27,583 nt of DNA from a virus. Positions 9,605 through 17,830 of this stretch are shown here, in pieces. The notes below the pieces were generated by a model. That model was given only the letters and a program-made list of their open reading frames with translations, was not told where the DNA came from and searched no databases. Each line of letters starts with the position of its first letter. Positions within the stretch are counted from its first letter, which is position 1. Made by a program: the position numbers and the translations under genes. The DNA lies in the IMG/VR virus record IMGVR_UViG_3300021961_009272, positions 1 through 27,583 of that record. One strand, given 5' to 3'.

Positions 9605-10405
9605 ATGGATTTAAATGCTATACGCGCAAAGCTGGATTCATTGAATAGCAATGGACAGCAAAGAGAGAAAACAGATTATTCCGAAATTTTTTGGAAACCT
9701 CAACTAGGTAAGCAGACGATTAGAATCGTACCTTCTACCTATGATCCTGCCTTCCCGTTTAAGGAATTAAAATTCCACTACGGAATTGGTAAGTATCCGA
9801 TGATTGCTTTATCAAACTTTGGTAAGCAGGATCCAATTGAAGAGTTCGTAAAAGAACTTAGAAAAACGAACGATAAAGACAACTGGTCATTATCTGGTAA
9901 AATTAACCCTAAGACCCGTATTTTTGCTCCTATTGTTGTTAGAGGAGAAGAAGATAAAGGAGTACGTCTATGGGGATTTGGTGTTACAATCTTTAAAGCA
10001 TTACTTGCTTTAGCAGAAGATGAAGATGTTGGTGATTACACCGATGTTATTAATGGATGGGATATGGTAGTAGAACAAAACCAAGGTAATCCCTACCCAG
10101 AAACAAGTGTTAGAATTAAACCTAAACAGACACCATTATCTGATAATAATGATTTAGTTGATAAGTGGTTGAAAGAACAACCTAATCCTGTTGATGTATT
10201 TACTCAATACGATTATGATTTCATTAAAAAACAACTACAAAACTACTTGAACCCTGGTAGTGAAGATGATACTACTACGGGTACAAACACAGATTCATCT
10301 TTGCCAGAAAGCTTAGGTCAACAAAAAACTGACTTTACTTTGGAATCAGCTACTGCTGGCAACCAAGACACAGTTAGTAAATTTGATGATCTATTTAACG
10401 AATAA
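9605..10405 (+). CDS. gp32-like single-stranded DNA-binding protein
   Basis: A 266-residue protein that coats ssDNA at the fork and in recombination. The N terminus (LNAIRAKLDSLNS) looks like the basic cooperativity segment of gp32. The central core begins FWKPQLGKQTIRIVPS and includes FHYGIGKYPMIALSNFG, DPIEEFVKEL and a RIFAPIVVRGEE-x6-LWGFG block, the usual pattern in marine T4-like phages. After a Gly/Thr/Ser linker it ends in the acidic tail FDDLFNE that in gp32 contacts replisome partners. There is no cysteine anywhere, so the zinc site of T4 gp32 is absent. It overlaps the recombinase gene by one base (TAATGG), matching their joint role in strand exchange. The symbol is left empty because only functional similarity is asserted. 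Confidence 0.85.
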   Translation: MDLNAIRAKLDSLNSNGQQREKTDYSEIFWKPQLGKQTIRIVPSTYDPAFPFKELKFHYGIGKYPMIALSNFGKQDPIEEFVKELRKTNDKDNWSLSGKINPKTRIFAPIVVRGEEDKGVRLWGFGVTIFKALLALAEDEDVGDYTDVINGWDMVVEQNQGNPYPETSVRIKPKQTPLSDNNDLVDKWLKEQPNPVDVFTQYDYDFIKKQLQNYLNPGSEDDTTTGTNTDSSLPESLGQQKTDFTLESATAGNQDTVSKFDDLFNE

Positions 10406-11475
10406 TGGCAAAAAAAACTGAAACTCAAGAAAAGGCTTCTGCTTTAGTGCAGAAGTCGTTTAATTTAGGGAATTTTAAGAAGAAAAAAGGGTATTCTAAT
10501 GCTTCTGTTAAATTTAAGGAGCAAAAATGGATACCTCTTTCTGAAGCTTTCCAAGATATTACTTCCTTACCCGGTATACCTACCGGACATATCACTCTAT
10601 TGCGTGGACATAGTGATACGGGCAAAACAACTGCCCTATTAGAAGCAGCGGTGAATGCTCAAAAAATGGGCATTCTCCCGGTCTTCATTATTACTGAGAT
10701 GAAATGGTCTTGGGAACATGCTAAAGAGATGGGATTACAGTTTGATGAAATAAAAGACGCAAATGGAACTGTAACTGACTACGAAGGACATTTCTTATAT
10801 GCTGATAGAGGTACACTAAATACCATTGAGGATGTGGCCGTTTATATTGCCGATCTTTTAGATGAGCAAGCAAAAGGTAATTTACCCTTTGATATGTGTT
10901 TCTTCTGGGACAGTATAGGTTCAGTACCCAGTGATTTATCAGTTAGATCAAATAAAAATAATAATGAGTGGAATGCTGGTGCTATGTCTACTCAATTTGG
11001 TAATAACTTAAATCAAAAAATTCTTCTATCAAGAAAGGAGAACTCTCCTTATACTAATACCATGGTAGCTATTAACAAAGTATGGACTCAAAAGCCAGAG
11101 TCGCCTATGGGTATGCCTAAACTACAGAATAAAGGTGGTATGTCGATGTGGTACGATGCTACTTTAGTGGTAACATTTGGCAATATTACTAACCCTGGTA
11201 CATCTAAGATTAAAGCTATCAAAAACGGTATGCAAGTAGAATTTGCTAAACGTACTAACGTACAGATAGAGAAGAACCACATTGGTGGAGTACAATCTAG
11301 AGGTAGAATAGTAATGACAGCTCACGGCTTCATTGCTGATGATAAAAGAGCAATTGATAAGTATAAAGATCAACATAAAGATCACTGGTTGAAACTTGTT
11401 GGTAGTTTAGATTTTGACCTAATTGAAGAAGGAGACCTAGAAGAAGATACAATTACTCCAAATCTTCTTGATTAG
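10405..11475 (+). CDS. uvsX: UvsX/RecA-type recombinase
   Basis: A 356-residue ATP-dependent strand-exchange protein. Walker A is GHSDTGKTT (residues 68-76), preceded by the typical GIPTGHITLLRG strand. A RecA-type Glu follows in VFIITEMKW. Walker B is MCFFWDSIGSVPSDLS, and the stretch around NNEWNAGAMSTQFGNNLN with the NKVWTQ segment matches RecA/UvsX sensor and loop regions. The tail is acidic (LIEEGDLEED). The protein is RecA-like in its Walker region, and shorter than T4 UvsX at about 390 residues. It overlaps the gp32-like gene by one base and ends in a TAGTG overlap with the nuclease gene, so the three are probably translationally coupled. Confidence 0.9.
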   Translation: MAKKTETQEKASALVQKSFNLGNFKKKKGYSNASVKFKEQKWIPLSEAFQDITSLPGIPTGHITLLRGHSDTGKTTALLEAAVNAQKMGILPVFIITEMKWSWEHAKEMGLQFDEIKDANGTVTDYEGHFLYADRGTLNTIEDVAVYIADLLDEQAKGNLPFDMCFFWDSIGSVPSDLSVRSNKNNNEWNAGAMSTQFGNNLNQKILLSRKENSPYTNTMVAINKVWTQKPESPMGMPKLQNKGGMSMWYDATLVVTFGNITNPGTSKIKAIKNGMQVEFAKRTNVQIEKNHIGGVQSRGRIVMTAHGFIADDKRAIDKYKDQHKDHWLKLVGSLDFDLIEEGDLEEDTITPNLLD

Positions 11476-12506
11476 TGGCATATAACGATATTTTACAGAA
11501 TTTAAAGGAGACCCCACCCCGAGCGTTAAATGATCATATTCTGATCATAGATGCTATGAATATGTTAATTCGTAGCTTCTCCCTGCTCAAAGCGATGAAT
11601 CCGACCGGCACCCATGTAGGAGGCTTGGTTGGGTTCCTTCGCTCCTTAGGGTATGTTACCCGTATATTTGATCCTACTAGAGTAGTGGTAATATGGGACG
11701 GAAAAGGTGGGTCTGCGAATAGAAAAAATATTGATCCAAATTATAAAGCACATCGTGCTACATCTCGAATAACGCATTGGGGTTTATACGACACCAAGGA
11801 ACAAGAGATGGAAGCATTAATTGGACAGTTATACCGTACCCAAGATTATTTAGATTGTCTACCCATACACCAGATGGTTATGGATAAGTTAGAAGCAGAC
11901 GATATTATAGCATATCTTGCAAAAAGAGCTTCTAATGCAGGTAAAAAAGTTACAATAGTATCTTCCGATAAGGATTTTCTTCAACTTATAGACCACTATA
12001 TTGAGGTATATGCTCCAGTAAAGAAAAAGACTTTCAATAAAGGTAATGTAAAAGAGGAACTTAAAGTAACTCCTAGAAACTACAATATAGTAAAAGCACT
12101 ACTTGGAGATAATTCTGATAATTTAAAAGGAATTAAAGGACTGGGAATCAAAACTATAGTCAAAGAGTTTCCAGGTTTGGCATCAAATTCTGATATGCAA
12201 TTAGGGTACGTATATAAACTTTGTGAACATAAATTAGACGAAAAAAAGATCTTTGCTAAAATAATACACGATTGGGATAGAGTGGAGACTAATTTTAAGT
12301 TGATGGATTTACATAACACAGCATTATCGGAAAACGAAATAGAGTATGTTGAAGACGTACTTAAAGAACCTATTCCAGATCTACAAACCGGTACGTTTTT
12401 ACATTATTTAGATTTGGATAAAATAGAAGGTATTACAAAAAATACAGAAATTTGGTTAGAAACATTTAGAGATTTAACTAAATATGGAAAAAGCAATAAT
12501 AGTTAG
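11475..12506 (+). CDS. 5'-3' exonuclease / RNase H, FEN-PIN family
   Basis: A 343-residue protein with a GTG start inside TAGTG, overlapping the recombinase stop by one base. It shows the 5' nuclease set: LIIDAMN (Asp26), VVIWDGKGG, the EADD cluster in DKLEADDIIAYL, SSDKDFLQL, and a helix-3-turn-helix DNA-binding element in LGDNSDNLKGIKGLGIKT. These are the acidic metal ligands and duplex-binding motif of T4 RNase H and the FEN family, which remove RNA primers from lagging-strand fragments. Length is close to T4 RNase H (305) with a modest C-terminal extension. Its end overlaps the next gene by 23 bases. Confidence 0.9.
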   Translation: MAYNDILQNLKETPPRALNDHILIIDAMNMLIRSFSLLKAMNPTGTHVGGLVGFLRSLGYVTRIFDPTRVVVIWDGKGGSANRKNIDPNYKAHRATSRITHWGLYDTKEQEMEALIGQLYRTQDYLDCLPIHQMVMDKLEADDIIAYLAKRASNAGKKVTIVSSDKDFLQLIDHYIEVYAPVKKKTFNKGNVKEELKVTPRNYNIVKALLGDNSDNLKGIKGLGIKTIVKEFPGLASNSDMQLGYVYKLCEHKLDEKKIFAKIIHDWDRVETNFKLMDLHNTALSENEIEYVEDVLKEPIPDLQTGTFLHYLDLDKIEGITKNTEIWLETFRDLTKYGKSNNS

Positions 12507-12900
12507 CGGGTATTTCAATCCGGTTCATAGAGGACATATAGAGCTGTTTATTAATGCCAAAGCCATAGCTGATAAACTTTTTGTAGTGGTTAATAATGAT
12601 CACCAAAGAGAATTAAAAGGGTCTAAACCATTTATGTTAGAGCATGAACGTGCTTTTATAGTTTCTAACTTAAAACAAGTAGACGGTGTATTCTTATCTA
12701 TAGATGAAGATCGAACAGTAATAGAAACTGTAAAATACATCTACGATACATACCCTCAGTATAAGTATTTATTTGGAAACGGAGGAGATCAAAACAATAA
12801 CAGCATTCCAGAAGCAAAAGTATGTACTGAGTTAGGAATAGAGTTAGTTGAAAATTTAGGTAAAAAAGTACAATCATCTTCTTGGTTATTAGAAGATTAA
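12484..12900 (+). CDS. HxGH nucleotidyltransferase (cytidylyl/adenylyltransferase-like)
   Basis: A 138-residue Rossmann-fold enzyme of the cytidylyltransferase superfamily. SGYFNPVHRGHIELF holds the nucleotide-binding HxGH (His15, His18); FVVVNNDHQRELKG follows; near residues 95-110 is LFGNGGDQNNNSIPEAKVC and the C terminus has LGKKVQSSSWLLE. The last two segments resemble heptose/glycerol-3-phosphate nucleotidyltransferases, where SSS plays the part of the ISSTxxR motif. The substrate is not determined. It overlaps the nuclease gene by 23 bases and sits within the replication block, so it may act on a sugar phosphate for glycosylation or as a DNA-modification precursor enzyme. A second, different HxGH enzyme lies at 19650-20009. 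Confidence 0.8.
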   Translation: MEKAIIVSGYFNPVHRGHIELFINAKAIADKLFVVVNNDHQRELKGSKPFMLEHERAFIVSNLKQVDGVFLSIDEDRTVIETVKYIYDTYPQYKYLFGNGGDQNNNSIPEAKVCTELGIELVENLGKKVQSSSWLLED

Positions 12901-12911
12901 ATCATATATTG
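12882..12911 (+). promoter_or_regulatory. Promoter-like TTG-N19-ATATATTG before the helicase
   Basis: TTG at 12882-12884, 19 bases, then ATATATTG at 12904-12911, which matches the TAnnTTG form of the Bacteroidota -7 box. Spacing is the same as at 9546, 17617 and 23361. The helicase ATG lies 22 bases past the box. Confidence 0.45.
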
Positions 12912-12932
12912 AGATATAATTAAAGGTTATAA

Positions 12933-14279
12933 ATGACGCTAAAAAGTTTACAACAATACGGGAAGGGGTTCCAATTGAAGGTTCTAGGATCTTTATTAAC
13001 AGATAAAGCATTTTTACTAAACGTTAGAGATGTTTTATATGACCATTATTTTGATTCGGATGCTCACAAATGGATTGTTAATGAAATAAAAGGATATTTT
13101 GACAAGTATCACAATACCGTTACTATGGATGTTCTAAAAGTAGAACTTCAAAAGGTAGAAAATGATATTTTAAAAGTAGCTCTTAAAGAAGAACTTAGAA
13201 ACTCCTATCAAGCATCACAAGATGACTTAGAGTATGTTCAAGAAGAGTTTTTAGGTTTTTGCAGAAATCAAGAAATGAAACACGCCATACTATCTTCAGC
13301 TGACTTACTTAAAGACGGTGATTTTGACGGTATCAGAAACATGGTAGAGAAAGCTATGAAGGCTGGTATGGATAAACATATTGGACATGAATATAATAAA
13401 GATATCGAAGCTCGTTATAGACAGAATTACCGTCCTACTATACCCACTCCTTGGGGTATACTTAATAGCGGAATACAAGGCGGATTCGGACCCGGTGATC
13501 TCACAATTGTTTTTGGTAACCCAGGTGGTGGTAAAAGTTGGGCTATGGTCGCTATTGCTGCTCATGCTGTTCAACTTGGGTATAAAGTTAACTACTATAC
13601 TTTGGAACTTGGAGAAGATTACGTTGGCAAAAGGTTTGACTGTTACTTTACGGGATACGGAATCGACGAAATAAATGATAAAAGAAAAGAAGTACAACAT
13701 ATTGTAGATAACCTTAAAGGTAAGCTTATCGTTAAGGAGTATGCTCCTAAAAATGCTTCTGTAAATACAATAAAATCTCATATTCAAAAATGTACTGATA
13801 TAGGGCATAAACCTGATTTAGTGGTTATTGATTATGTAGATTATTTAAAAGCTCCTTCTAAAGGTAGATTTGCAGAACGTAAAGATGAGATTGATGACGT
13901 TTTTATTGCAACTAAAGGGTTAGCCAAAGAGTTAAAGATTCCAATCTTAACACCATCACAGGTCAATAGAATGGGTGCTAAAGATAATGTAATTGAAGGT
14001 GATAAAGCGGCTGGAAGTTACGATAAGATGATGGTAGCTGATATATGTCTGTCATTATCAAGACAGAAAGAAGATAAAGTTCTAGGAACAGGGCGAGTGC
14101 ATGTTATGAAAAATAGATATGGTCAAGATGGTATGACGTATAATGTTACAATGGATACCAATAATGGGCATATAGAATTTTTAGAAAAAGCACTTCCGGG
14201 TGACTTACTTACTACTGATGACGGTAAACCAAAATTTACCCTCGATAGAGAAGTCATGCAAAAATTGAATTTTTCATAA
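12933..14279 (+). CDS. DnaB/gp41-type replicative helicase
   Basis: A 448-residue ring helicase. The N-terminal helical domain (residues 1 to about 165) leads through a linker into a RecA-like motor: Walker A in IVFGNPGGGKSWAMVA near residues 190-204, YYTLELGEDYVGKRF (the catalytic Glu motif), Walker B LVVIDYVDYLK, the ILTPSQVNRMG Gln motif, and an arginine-bearing MKNRYGQDG near residue 390. This is the SF4/DnaB order and spacing, and the length is close to T4 gp41 (475). It begins after its own promoter-like site and ends just before a terminator, so it may form a single-gene unit as well as part of a longer transcript. No primase is visible in this window. Confidence 0.9.
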   Translation: MTLKSLQQYGKGFQLKVLGSLLTDKAFLLNVRDVLYDHYFDSDAHKWIVNEIKGYFDKYHNTVTMDVLKVELQKVENDILKVALKEELRNSYQASQDDLEYVQEEFLGFCRNQEMKHAILSSADLLKDGDFDGIRNMVEKAMKAGMDKHIGHEYNKDIEARYRQNYRPTIPTPWGILNSGIQGGFGPGDLTIVFGNPGGGKSWAMVAIAAHAVQLGYKVNYYTLELGEDYVGKRFDCYFTGYGIDEINDKRKEVQHIVDNLKGKLIVKEYAPKNASVNTIKSHIQKCTDIGHKPDLVVIDYVDYLKAPSKGRFAERKDEIDDVFIATKGLAKELKIPILTPSQVNRMGAKDNVIEGDKAAGSYDKMMVADICLSLSRQKEDKVLGTGRVHVMKNRYGQDGMTYNVTMDTNNGHIEFLEKALPGDLLTTDDGKPKFTLDREVMQKLNFS

Positions 14280-14322
14280 TTTTTTAAGTTAAAAGTGGAA
14301 TATATATTCTATTTATTAACGA

Positions 14323-14355
14323 GCCCGAATGACACTAGTCTAACGGGTGTTTTTG
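14323..14355 (+). terminator. Intrinsic terminator after the helicase
   Basis: The stem GCCCG (14323-14327) pairs with CGGGT (14344-14348; outer pair G-U). An inner GAC/GTC stem (14331-14333 with 14338-14340) holds the loop ACTA, with a 3x3 internal loop between. It is followed by GTTTTTG. It lies in the 105-base gap before nrdB and separates the replication from the nucleotide-reduction block. Confidence 0.65.
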
Positions 14356-14385
14356 TCTAACATTTTAAGTAATATATAAGTATAT

Positions 14386-15360
14386 ATGAGTTTATTAGAG
14401 GAACGAGTTGTGTATAAGCCCTTTGAATACCCAAAAGCATACGACTACTGGTTAAAACAACAACAAGCACATTGGCTACACACAGAAGTTCCCATGGCTC
14501 AAGATGTTTCCGACTGGAAAGGTAATTTAAAAAATCACGAAAAGAACGTAGTAGGAGGAATCTTAAAAGGATTTGCTCAAACAGAAACAATTGTAAATGA
14601 CTACTGGTCTACCCTTGTAACAAAGTGGTTCAGAAAACCAGAAATAATTATGATGGGCACCACATTAGGTTCTTCTGAAACTATCCATGCAGAAGCATAT
14701 TCATTATTAAATGAGCAATTAGGTTTAGATAACTTTGCCGAATTTATGGAAGATGAATCTACTATGGCAAAGATTGAAGCTTTGATGGAAGTTAGAGATT
14801 CTCATGAAGCACCAGACTGGCATAAAAGAGCTGTTTCTCTGGCTATTTTCTCTGCTTTCACAGAAGGTGTTAACTTATTTTCATCCTTTGCTGTGCTACT
14901 GTCTTTTAAAATGAGAAACCTTCTTAAAGGTGTTGGACAGATAGTAGAATGGTCTGTAAGAGATGAATCTCTACATTCAGAAGCAGGTTGTTGGTTATTC
15001 AGAACGCTAATGGAAGAGCATCCAGAATTTAAAACTGAGAAACTAGTTAAAGATATCGAATCAGCTGCTAAAAATGCATTAAAGTTAGAGTTTGACTTTA
15101 TTGACAAGATATTTGAAATGGGTGATTTAGAGAATCTTTCAAAAAATGAACTTAAAAACTTTATTCGCCATAGAGTGAATACTAAGATGGGTGATTTAGG
15201 TTTAAAACCTATCATTCCTGCAGAGGAAATAGATAAAGGAGCATTAAAAACTATGAAATGGTTTGATGCAGTGATTGCAGGTAAACAGCAAACTGACTTT
15301 TTCGCAGGAAGAGTTACAAATTACAGTAAAGGCCATATGGATTGGTCATCAGCATTTTAA
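14386..15360 (+). CDS. nrdB: Class I ribonucleotide reductase, small (beta) subunit
   Basis: A 324-residue protein holding the di-metal/tyrosyl-radical site that starts ribonucleotide reduction. By spacing to E. coli R2 the ligands are Glu67 (QTETIV), Glu98 and His101 (SSETIH), Glu160 (FTEGV), and Glu194 and His197 (RDESLH). Tyr105 sits at the radical position four residues after His101. Glu67-Glu98 and Glu160-Glu194 spacing (31 and 34) equals that of E. coli 84-115 and 204-238, which supports the assignment. The first ligand is Glu rather than Asp. The tail lacks an obvious E. coli-like C-terminal peptide. It starts shortly after a terminator and is followed by nrdA after 11 bases, the reverse of the usual nrdA-nrdB order in T4. 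Confidence 0.92.
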   Translation: MSLLEERVVYKPFEYPKAYDYWLKQQQAHWLHTEVPMAQDVSDWKGNLKNHEKNVVGGILKGFAQTETIVNDYWSTLVTKWFRKPEIIMMGTTLGSSETIHAEAYSLLNEQLGLDNFAEFMEDESTMAKIEALMEVRDSHEAPDWHKRAVSLAIFSAFTEGVNLFSSFAVLLSFKMRNLLKGVGQIVEWSVRDESLHSEAGCWLFRTLMEEHPEFKTEKLVKDIESAAKNALKLEFDFIDKIFEMGDLENLSKNELKNFIRHRVNTKMGDLGLKPIIPAEEIDKGALKTMKWFDAVIAGKQQTDFFAGRVTNYSKGHMDWSSAF

Positions 15361-15371
15361 TAAAATTAGTT

Positions 15372-17087
15372 ATGAGCTTACAAGTAGATACTTCCAACTG
15401 GGAGAAAGGTAAAGATTATCCGGAATGGATGAATGACGTTTCACTAGCAACTATTTCAAAAGGATATTTGCTACCTAATGAAACTCCAAGAATAGCATTT
15501 AGACGTGTAGCAGACACGGTAGCAAAACGACTTGACAAACCCGACCTAGCCAATAAATTTTGGCGTTATATGTGGAAGGGTTGGTTGAACTTAGCCTCAC
15601 CCGTTCTATCAAACACCGGTACAGACAAAGGTCTGCCCATCTCTTGTTTCGGTATTGATACACCTGATTCGATTAGAGGAATCGGCCTTACTAACGCTGA
15701 GTTAATGAGGCTGACCTCCTTAGGTGGTGGTGTTGGTATTGGATTATCAAAAGTTAGAGGTAGAGGATCTAAAATTGGCGACGGTACAACAGGTCAAAGT
15801 GAAGGAGTAGTGCCATGGGCTAAGATTTATGATTCAACCATCATAGCAACAAATCAAGGAGCAGTAAGACGTGGAGCAGCTTCTGTTAACCTCGACATTA
15901 ATCACTCAGATATTGAAGAATATCTACAAATCAGAAGACCTAAAGGAGATCCAAACAGACAGTGTTTAAATTTACACCAATGTATAGTTGTTGATGATAA
16001 ATTTATGCAAAAATTAGAACATAGGGATCCAGAGGCAATGAGGCTATGGGTAGAAATACTTAAATCTAGGGTTGAAACAGGTGAACCTTATATTATGTTT
16101 AAAGATAACGTTAATAACGCTAATCCTCCAGCATATAAGAGAAATAACCTTGATGTTTCAATGACAAACATTTGCTCTGAGATAACTTTACATACAGATG
16201 AGGAACATTCATTTATTTGTTGTTTATCGTCTGTCAACCTTACTAAATGGCATGAATGGAAAAACACGGACCTAGTAGAAACCGCAATATATTTTTTAGA
16301 TGGAGTATTAGAAGAGTTCTTACAAAAAACTTCTGGAAGGGACTCACTGGTAAGAGCTCATCGTTCCGCTAAAAAAGGTAGAGCTATAGGTCTAGGAGTA
16401 TTAGGATGGCATACACTACTTCAGAACGAAAGAATACCATTTGCTTCAATAGCAGCGACATCATTAACTCATCAAATATTCTCTGACATTAAAAATAAAG
16501 CTGAGGCAGCTTCAAGAAAATTAGCAGATGAATACGGTGAACCAATATGGTGTAGAGGAACTGGTATGAGAAATTCTCACTTATTAGCTATTGCTCCAAC
16601 TGTATCTAACAGCACTATTGCAGGTGGAGTATCAGCAGGTATTGAACCAATTCCAGCTAACGTTTATACGTTCAATTCCGCTAAAGGTACGTTTATTCGT
16701 AAGAATGAAGCATTAGTAGATTATCTAGAAGAAAAAGGAGCTAATACAGAAGAAGTTTGGGATCAAATAATGAAAGATAGAGGTTCTATTGCTAATTTAC
16801 CAGAAGATGTAATGCCAGCAGAAGATAAACCTATATTTTTAACATTTGCAGAGATTAACCAACTTCAGTTAGTTGAACAAGCTGCTGCTAGACAAAAGTA
16901 TATTGATCAAACACAGTCTTTAAATTTAGCTTTTGACCCAACAGACAGTCCTAAGTTTATTAATGAAGTTCACCAAACAGCTTGGAGATTGGGTGTGAAA
17001 ACTTTATATTATTTGAGAACAGATTCAGTCATTAATGGGGATATAGGTAGTAGAACATCTACCGATTGTTTAAGCTGTGATGGATAA
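15372..17087 (+). CDS. nrdA: Class I ribonucleotide reductase, large (alpha) subunit, no ATP cone
   Basis: A 571-residue catalytic subunit that makes dNTP precursors from NDPs. The ATG at 15372 is preferred over the in-frame one at 15342, which lies within nrdB. Active-site cysteines are Cys92 (LPISCFG), Cys268 in N266-x-C268-x-E270 (TNICSEI), and the FICCLSSVNL pair Cys283/284. The radical-relay tyrosines are Tyr546-Tyr547 (KTLYYLRT), and the C-terminal swinging thiols are CLSC (Cys566, Cys569) before DG. The protein is about 180 residues shorter than E. coli NrdA because the N-terminal ATP-cone is missing, so dATP overall inhibition is probably lost, as in some phage enzymes. Substrate specificity control may remain. 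Thioredoxin at 17808 is a likely reductant. Confidence 0.93.
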   Translation: MSLQVDTSNWEKGKDYPEWMNDVSLATISKGYLLPNETPRIAFRRVADTVAKRLDKPDLANKFWRYMWKGWLNLASPVLSNTGTDKGLPISCFGIDTPDSIRGIGLTNAELMRLTSLGGGVGIGLSKVRGRGSKIGDGTTGQSEGVVPWAKIYDSTIIATNQGAVRRGAASVNLDINHSDIEEYLQIRRPKGDPNRQCLNLHQCIVVDDKFMQKLEHRDPEAMRLWVEILKSRVETGEPYIMFKDNVNNANPPAYKRNNLDVSMTNICSEITLHTDEEHSFICCLSSVNLTKWHEWKNTDLVETAIYFLDGVLEEFLQKTSGRDSLVRAHRSAKKGRAIGLGVLGWHTLLQNERIPFASIAATSLTHQIFSDIKNKAEAASRKLADEYGEPIWCRGTGMRNSHLLAIAPTVSNSTIAGGVSAGIEPIPANVYTFNSAKGTFIRKNEALVDYLEEKGANTEEVWDQIMKDRGSIANLPEDVMPAEDKPIFLTFAEINQLQLVEQAAARQKYIDQTQSLNLAFDPTDSPKFINEVHQTAWRLGVKTLYYLRTDSVINGDIGSRTSTDCLSCDG

Positions 17088-17101
17088 ACTATTTATTATA
17101 T

Positions 17102-17620
17102 ATGAAAAAGATAAAACTTACTGCAACATCTGTAGGAGGAGAACTTACCACAGTAAATATTTACCATACTTCTGCTAGTGCGGAAAATTTAATTACAGCT
17201 AGTGTTCAAGCATCAAAACTACTTACACCCGGTTTTGATTTAATTGTTTCCGAATCAGTAGGTACAATTATAGTACAAGGAGATGTAGGAACTGTTTGCA
17301 ACAACATAACCAGTAGTGTGGTAGTTGCTTTTCCCCAAACAAAACGCTATTTTGACGTATATTCAGACGGTACCGGTACAGTTCAAATTAATGCTCCAAC
17401 ATCTGCCGGACCTACTATAGGTTCATTAGCACAAACAGTTGATTTTGCAATATATTCTACTTTCGTTATAGAAGGAACAGCACCCTACGGTTACACTTTT
17501 GACGGTTGGTATAACGGACCAGAAGGATCTGGTGCTGGTCTTTTATCTACAGACAATCCGTTGACAATTACCCAAACTACTTATACGGGATCTGATGCAT
17601 TTTATGGTCATTTTAGTTGA
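17102..17620 (+). CDS. Unknown beta-rich protein, possible InlB-like repeat at C terminus
   Basis: A 172-residue, beta-strand-rich protein that is low in charged residues and rich in Thr, Ser, Gly and Val, with no signal peptide. The last 50 residues (YGYTFDGWYNGPEGSG, then STDNPLTIT and FYGHF) resemble the F-x-GWY ... sxsnPlsht ... Y.A.F pattern of InlB-type B-repeats found in surface and adhesion proteins. The first 120 residues look like an Ig-like or tail-spike-type fold. Such a protein would be expected among virion genes, but it sits between nrdA and thioredoxin. It may be a capsid decoration or fiber protein placed by rearrangement. I do not assign a function. Confidence 0.55.
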   Translation: MKKIKLTATSVGGELTTVNIYHTSASAENLITASVQASKLLTPGFDLIVSESVGTIIVQGDVGTVCNNITSSVVVAFPQTKRYFDVYSDGTGTVQINAPTSAGPTIGSLAQTVDFAIYSTFVIEGTAPYGYTFDGWYNGPEGSGAGLLSTDNPLTITQTTYTGSDAFYGHFS

Positions 17621-17646
17621 TATTCTGAACAAAAGTTCTTATATTA
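17617..17646 (+). promoter_or_regulatory. Promoter-like TTG-N19-TTATATTA
   Basis: TTG at 17617-17619, 19 bases, then TTATATTA at 17639-17646. Its final 14 bases are identical to those at 9562-9575. GAAC (17627-17630) and GTTC (17635-17638) also form a short inverted repeat in the spacer. It precedes the 55-residue gene and thioredoxin. Confidence 0.55.
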
Positions 17647-17662
17647 ATATAAAATAAGTTAT

Positions 17663-17830
17663 ATGTCAAAACAATCACCTAAACAACGCTACGAACAGTT
17701 AATTTCCTGGCTACCAACACTTACGTCATATAGAGCTAAAAATTCTGATGATAAATCAGGTAGAAATTTTTCGAAAGCAGATCACTACAAAAAAGTTAAT
17801 AAACATTATGGCGGCAAAAAAGTTAATTAA
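17663..17830 (+). CDS. Small basic protein (55 aa), unknown
   Basis: Translating the ATG at 17663 gives MSKQSPKQRYEQLIS, then WLPTLTSYRAKN, and a Lys-rich tail ending GGKKVN. The gene follows a promoter-like site and a short A/T-rich leader with AGTTATATG at the start, as at 9605. It overlaps the thioredoxin start by 23 bases. The high Lys/Arg content could suit nucleic-acid binding, but I know no family. Coding is supported by position and leader only. Confidence 0.55.
   Translation: MSKQSPKQRYEQLISWLPTLTSYRAKNSDDKSGRNFSKADHYKKVNKHYGGKKVN

Noticed and set aside
13305-13808. 167-residue open frame on the - strand
   Set aside because: Antisense to the helicase motor domain with Walker A and B on the + strand; no plausible start context or family.
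14353-14382. A sixth TTG-N19 promoter before nrdB
   Set aside because: TTG at 14353 has only TATAAGTA near the right distance and would leave almost no leader before the start at 14386.
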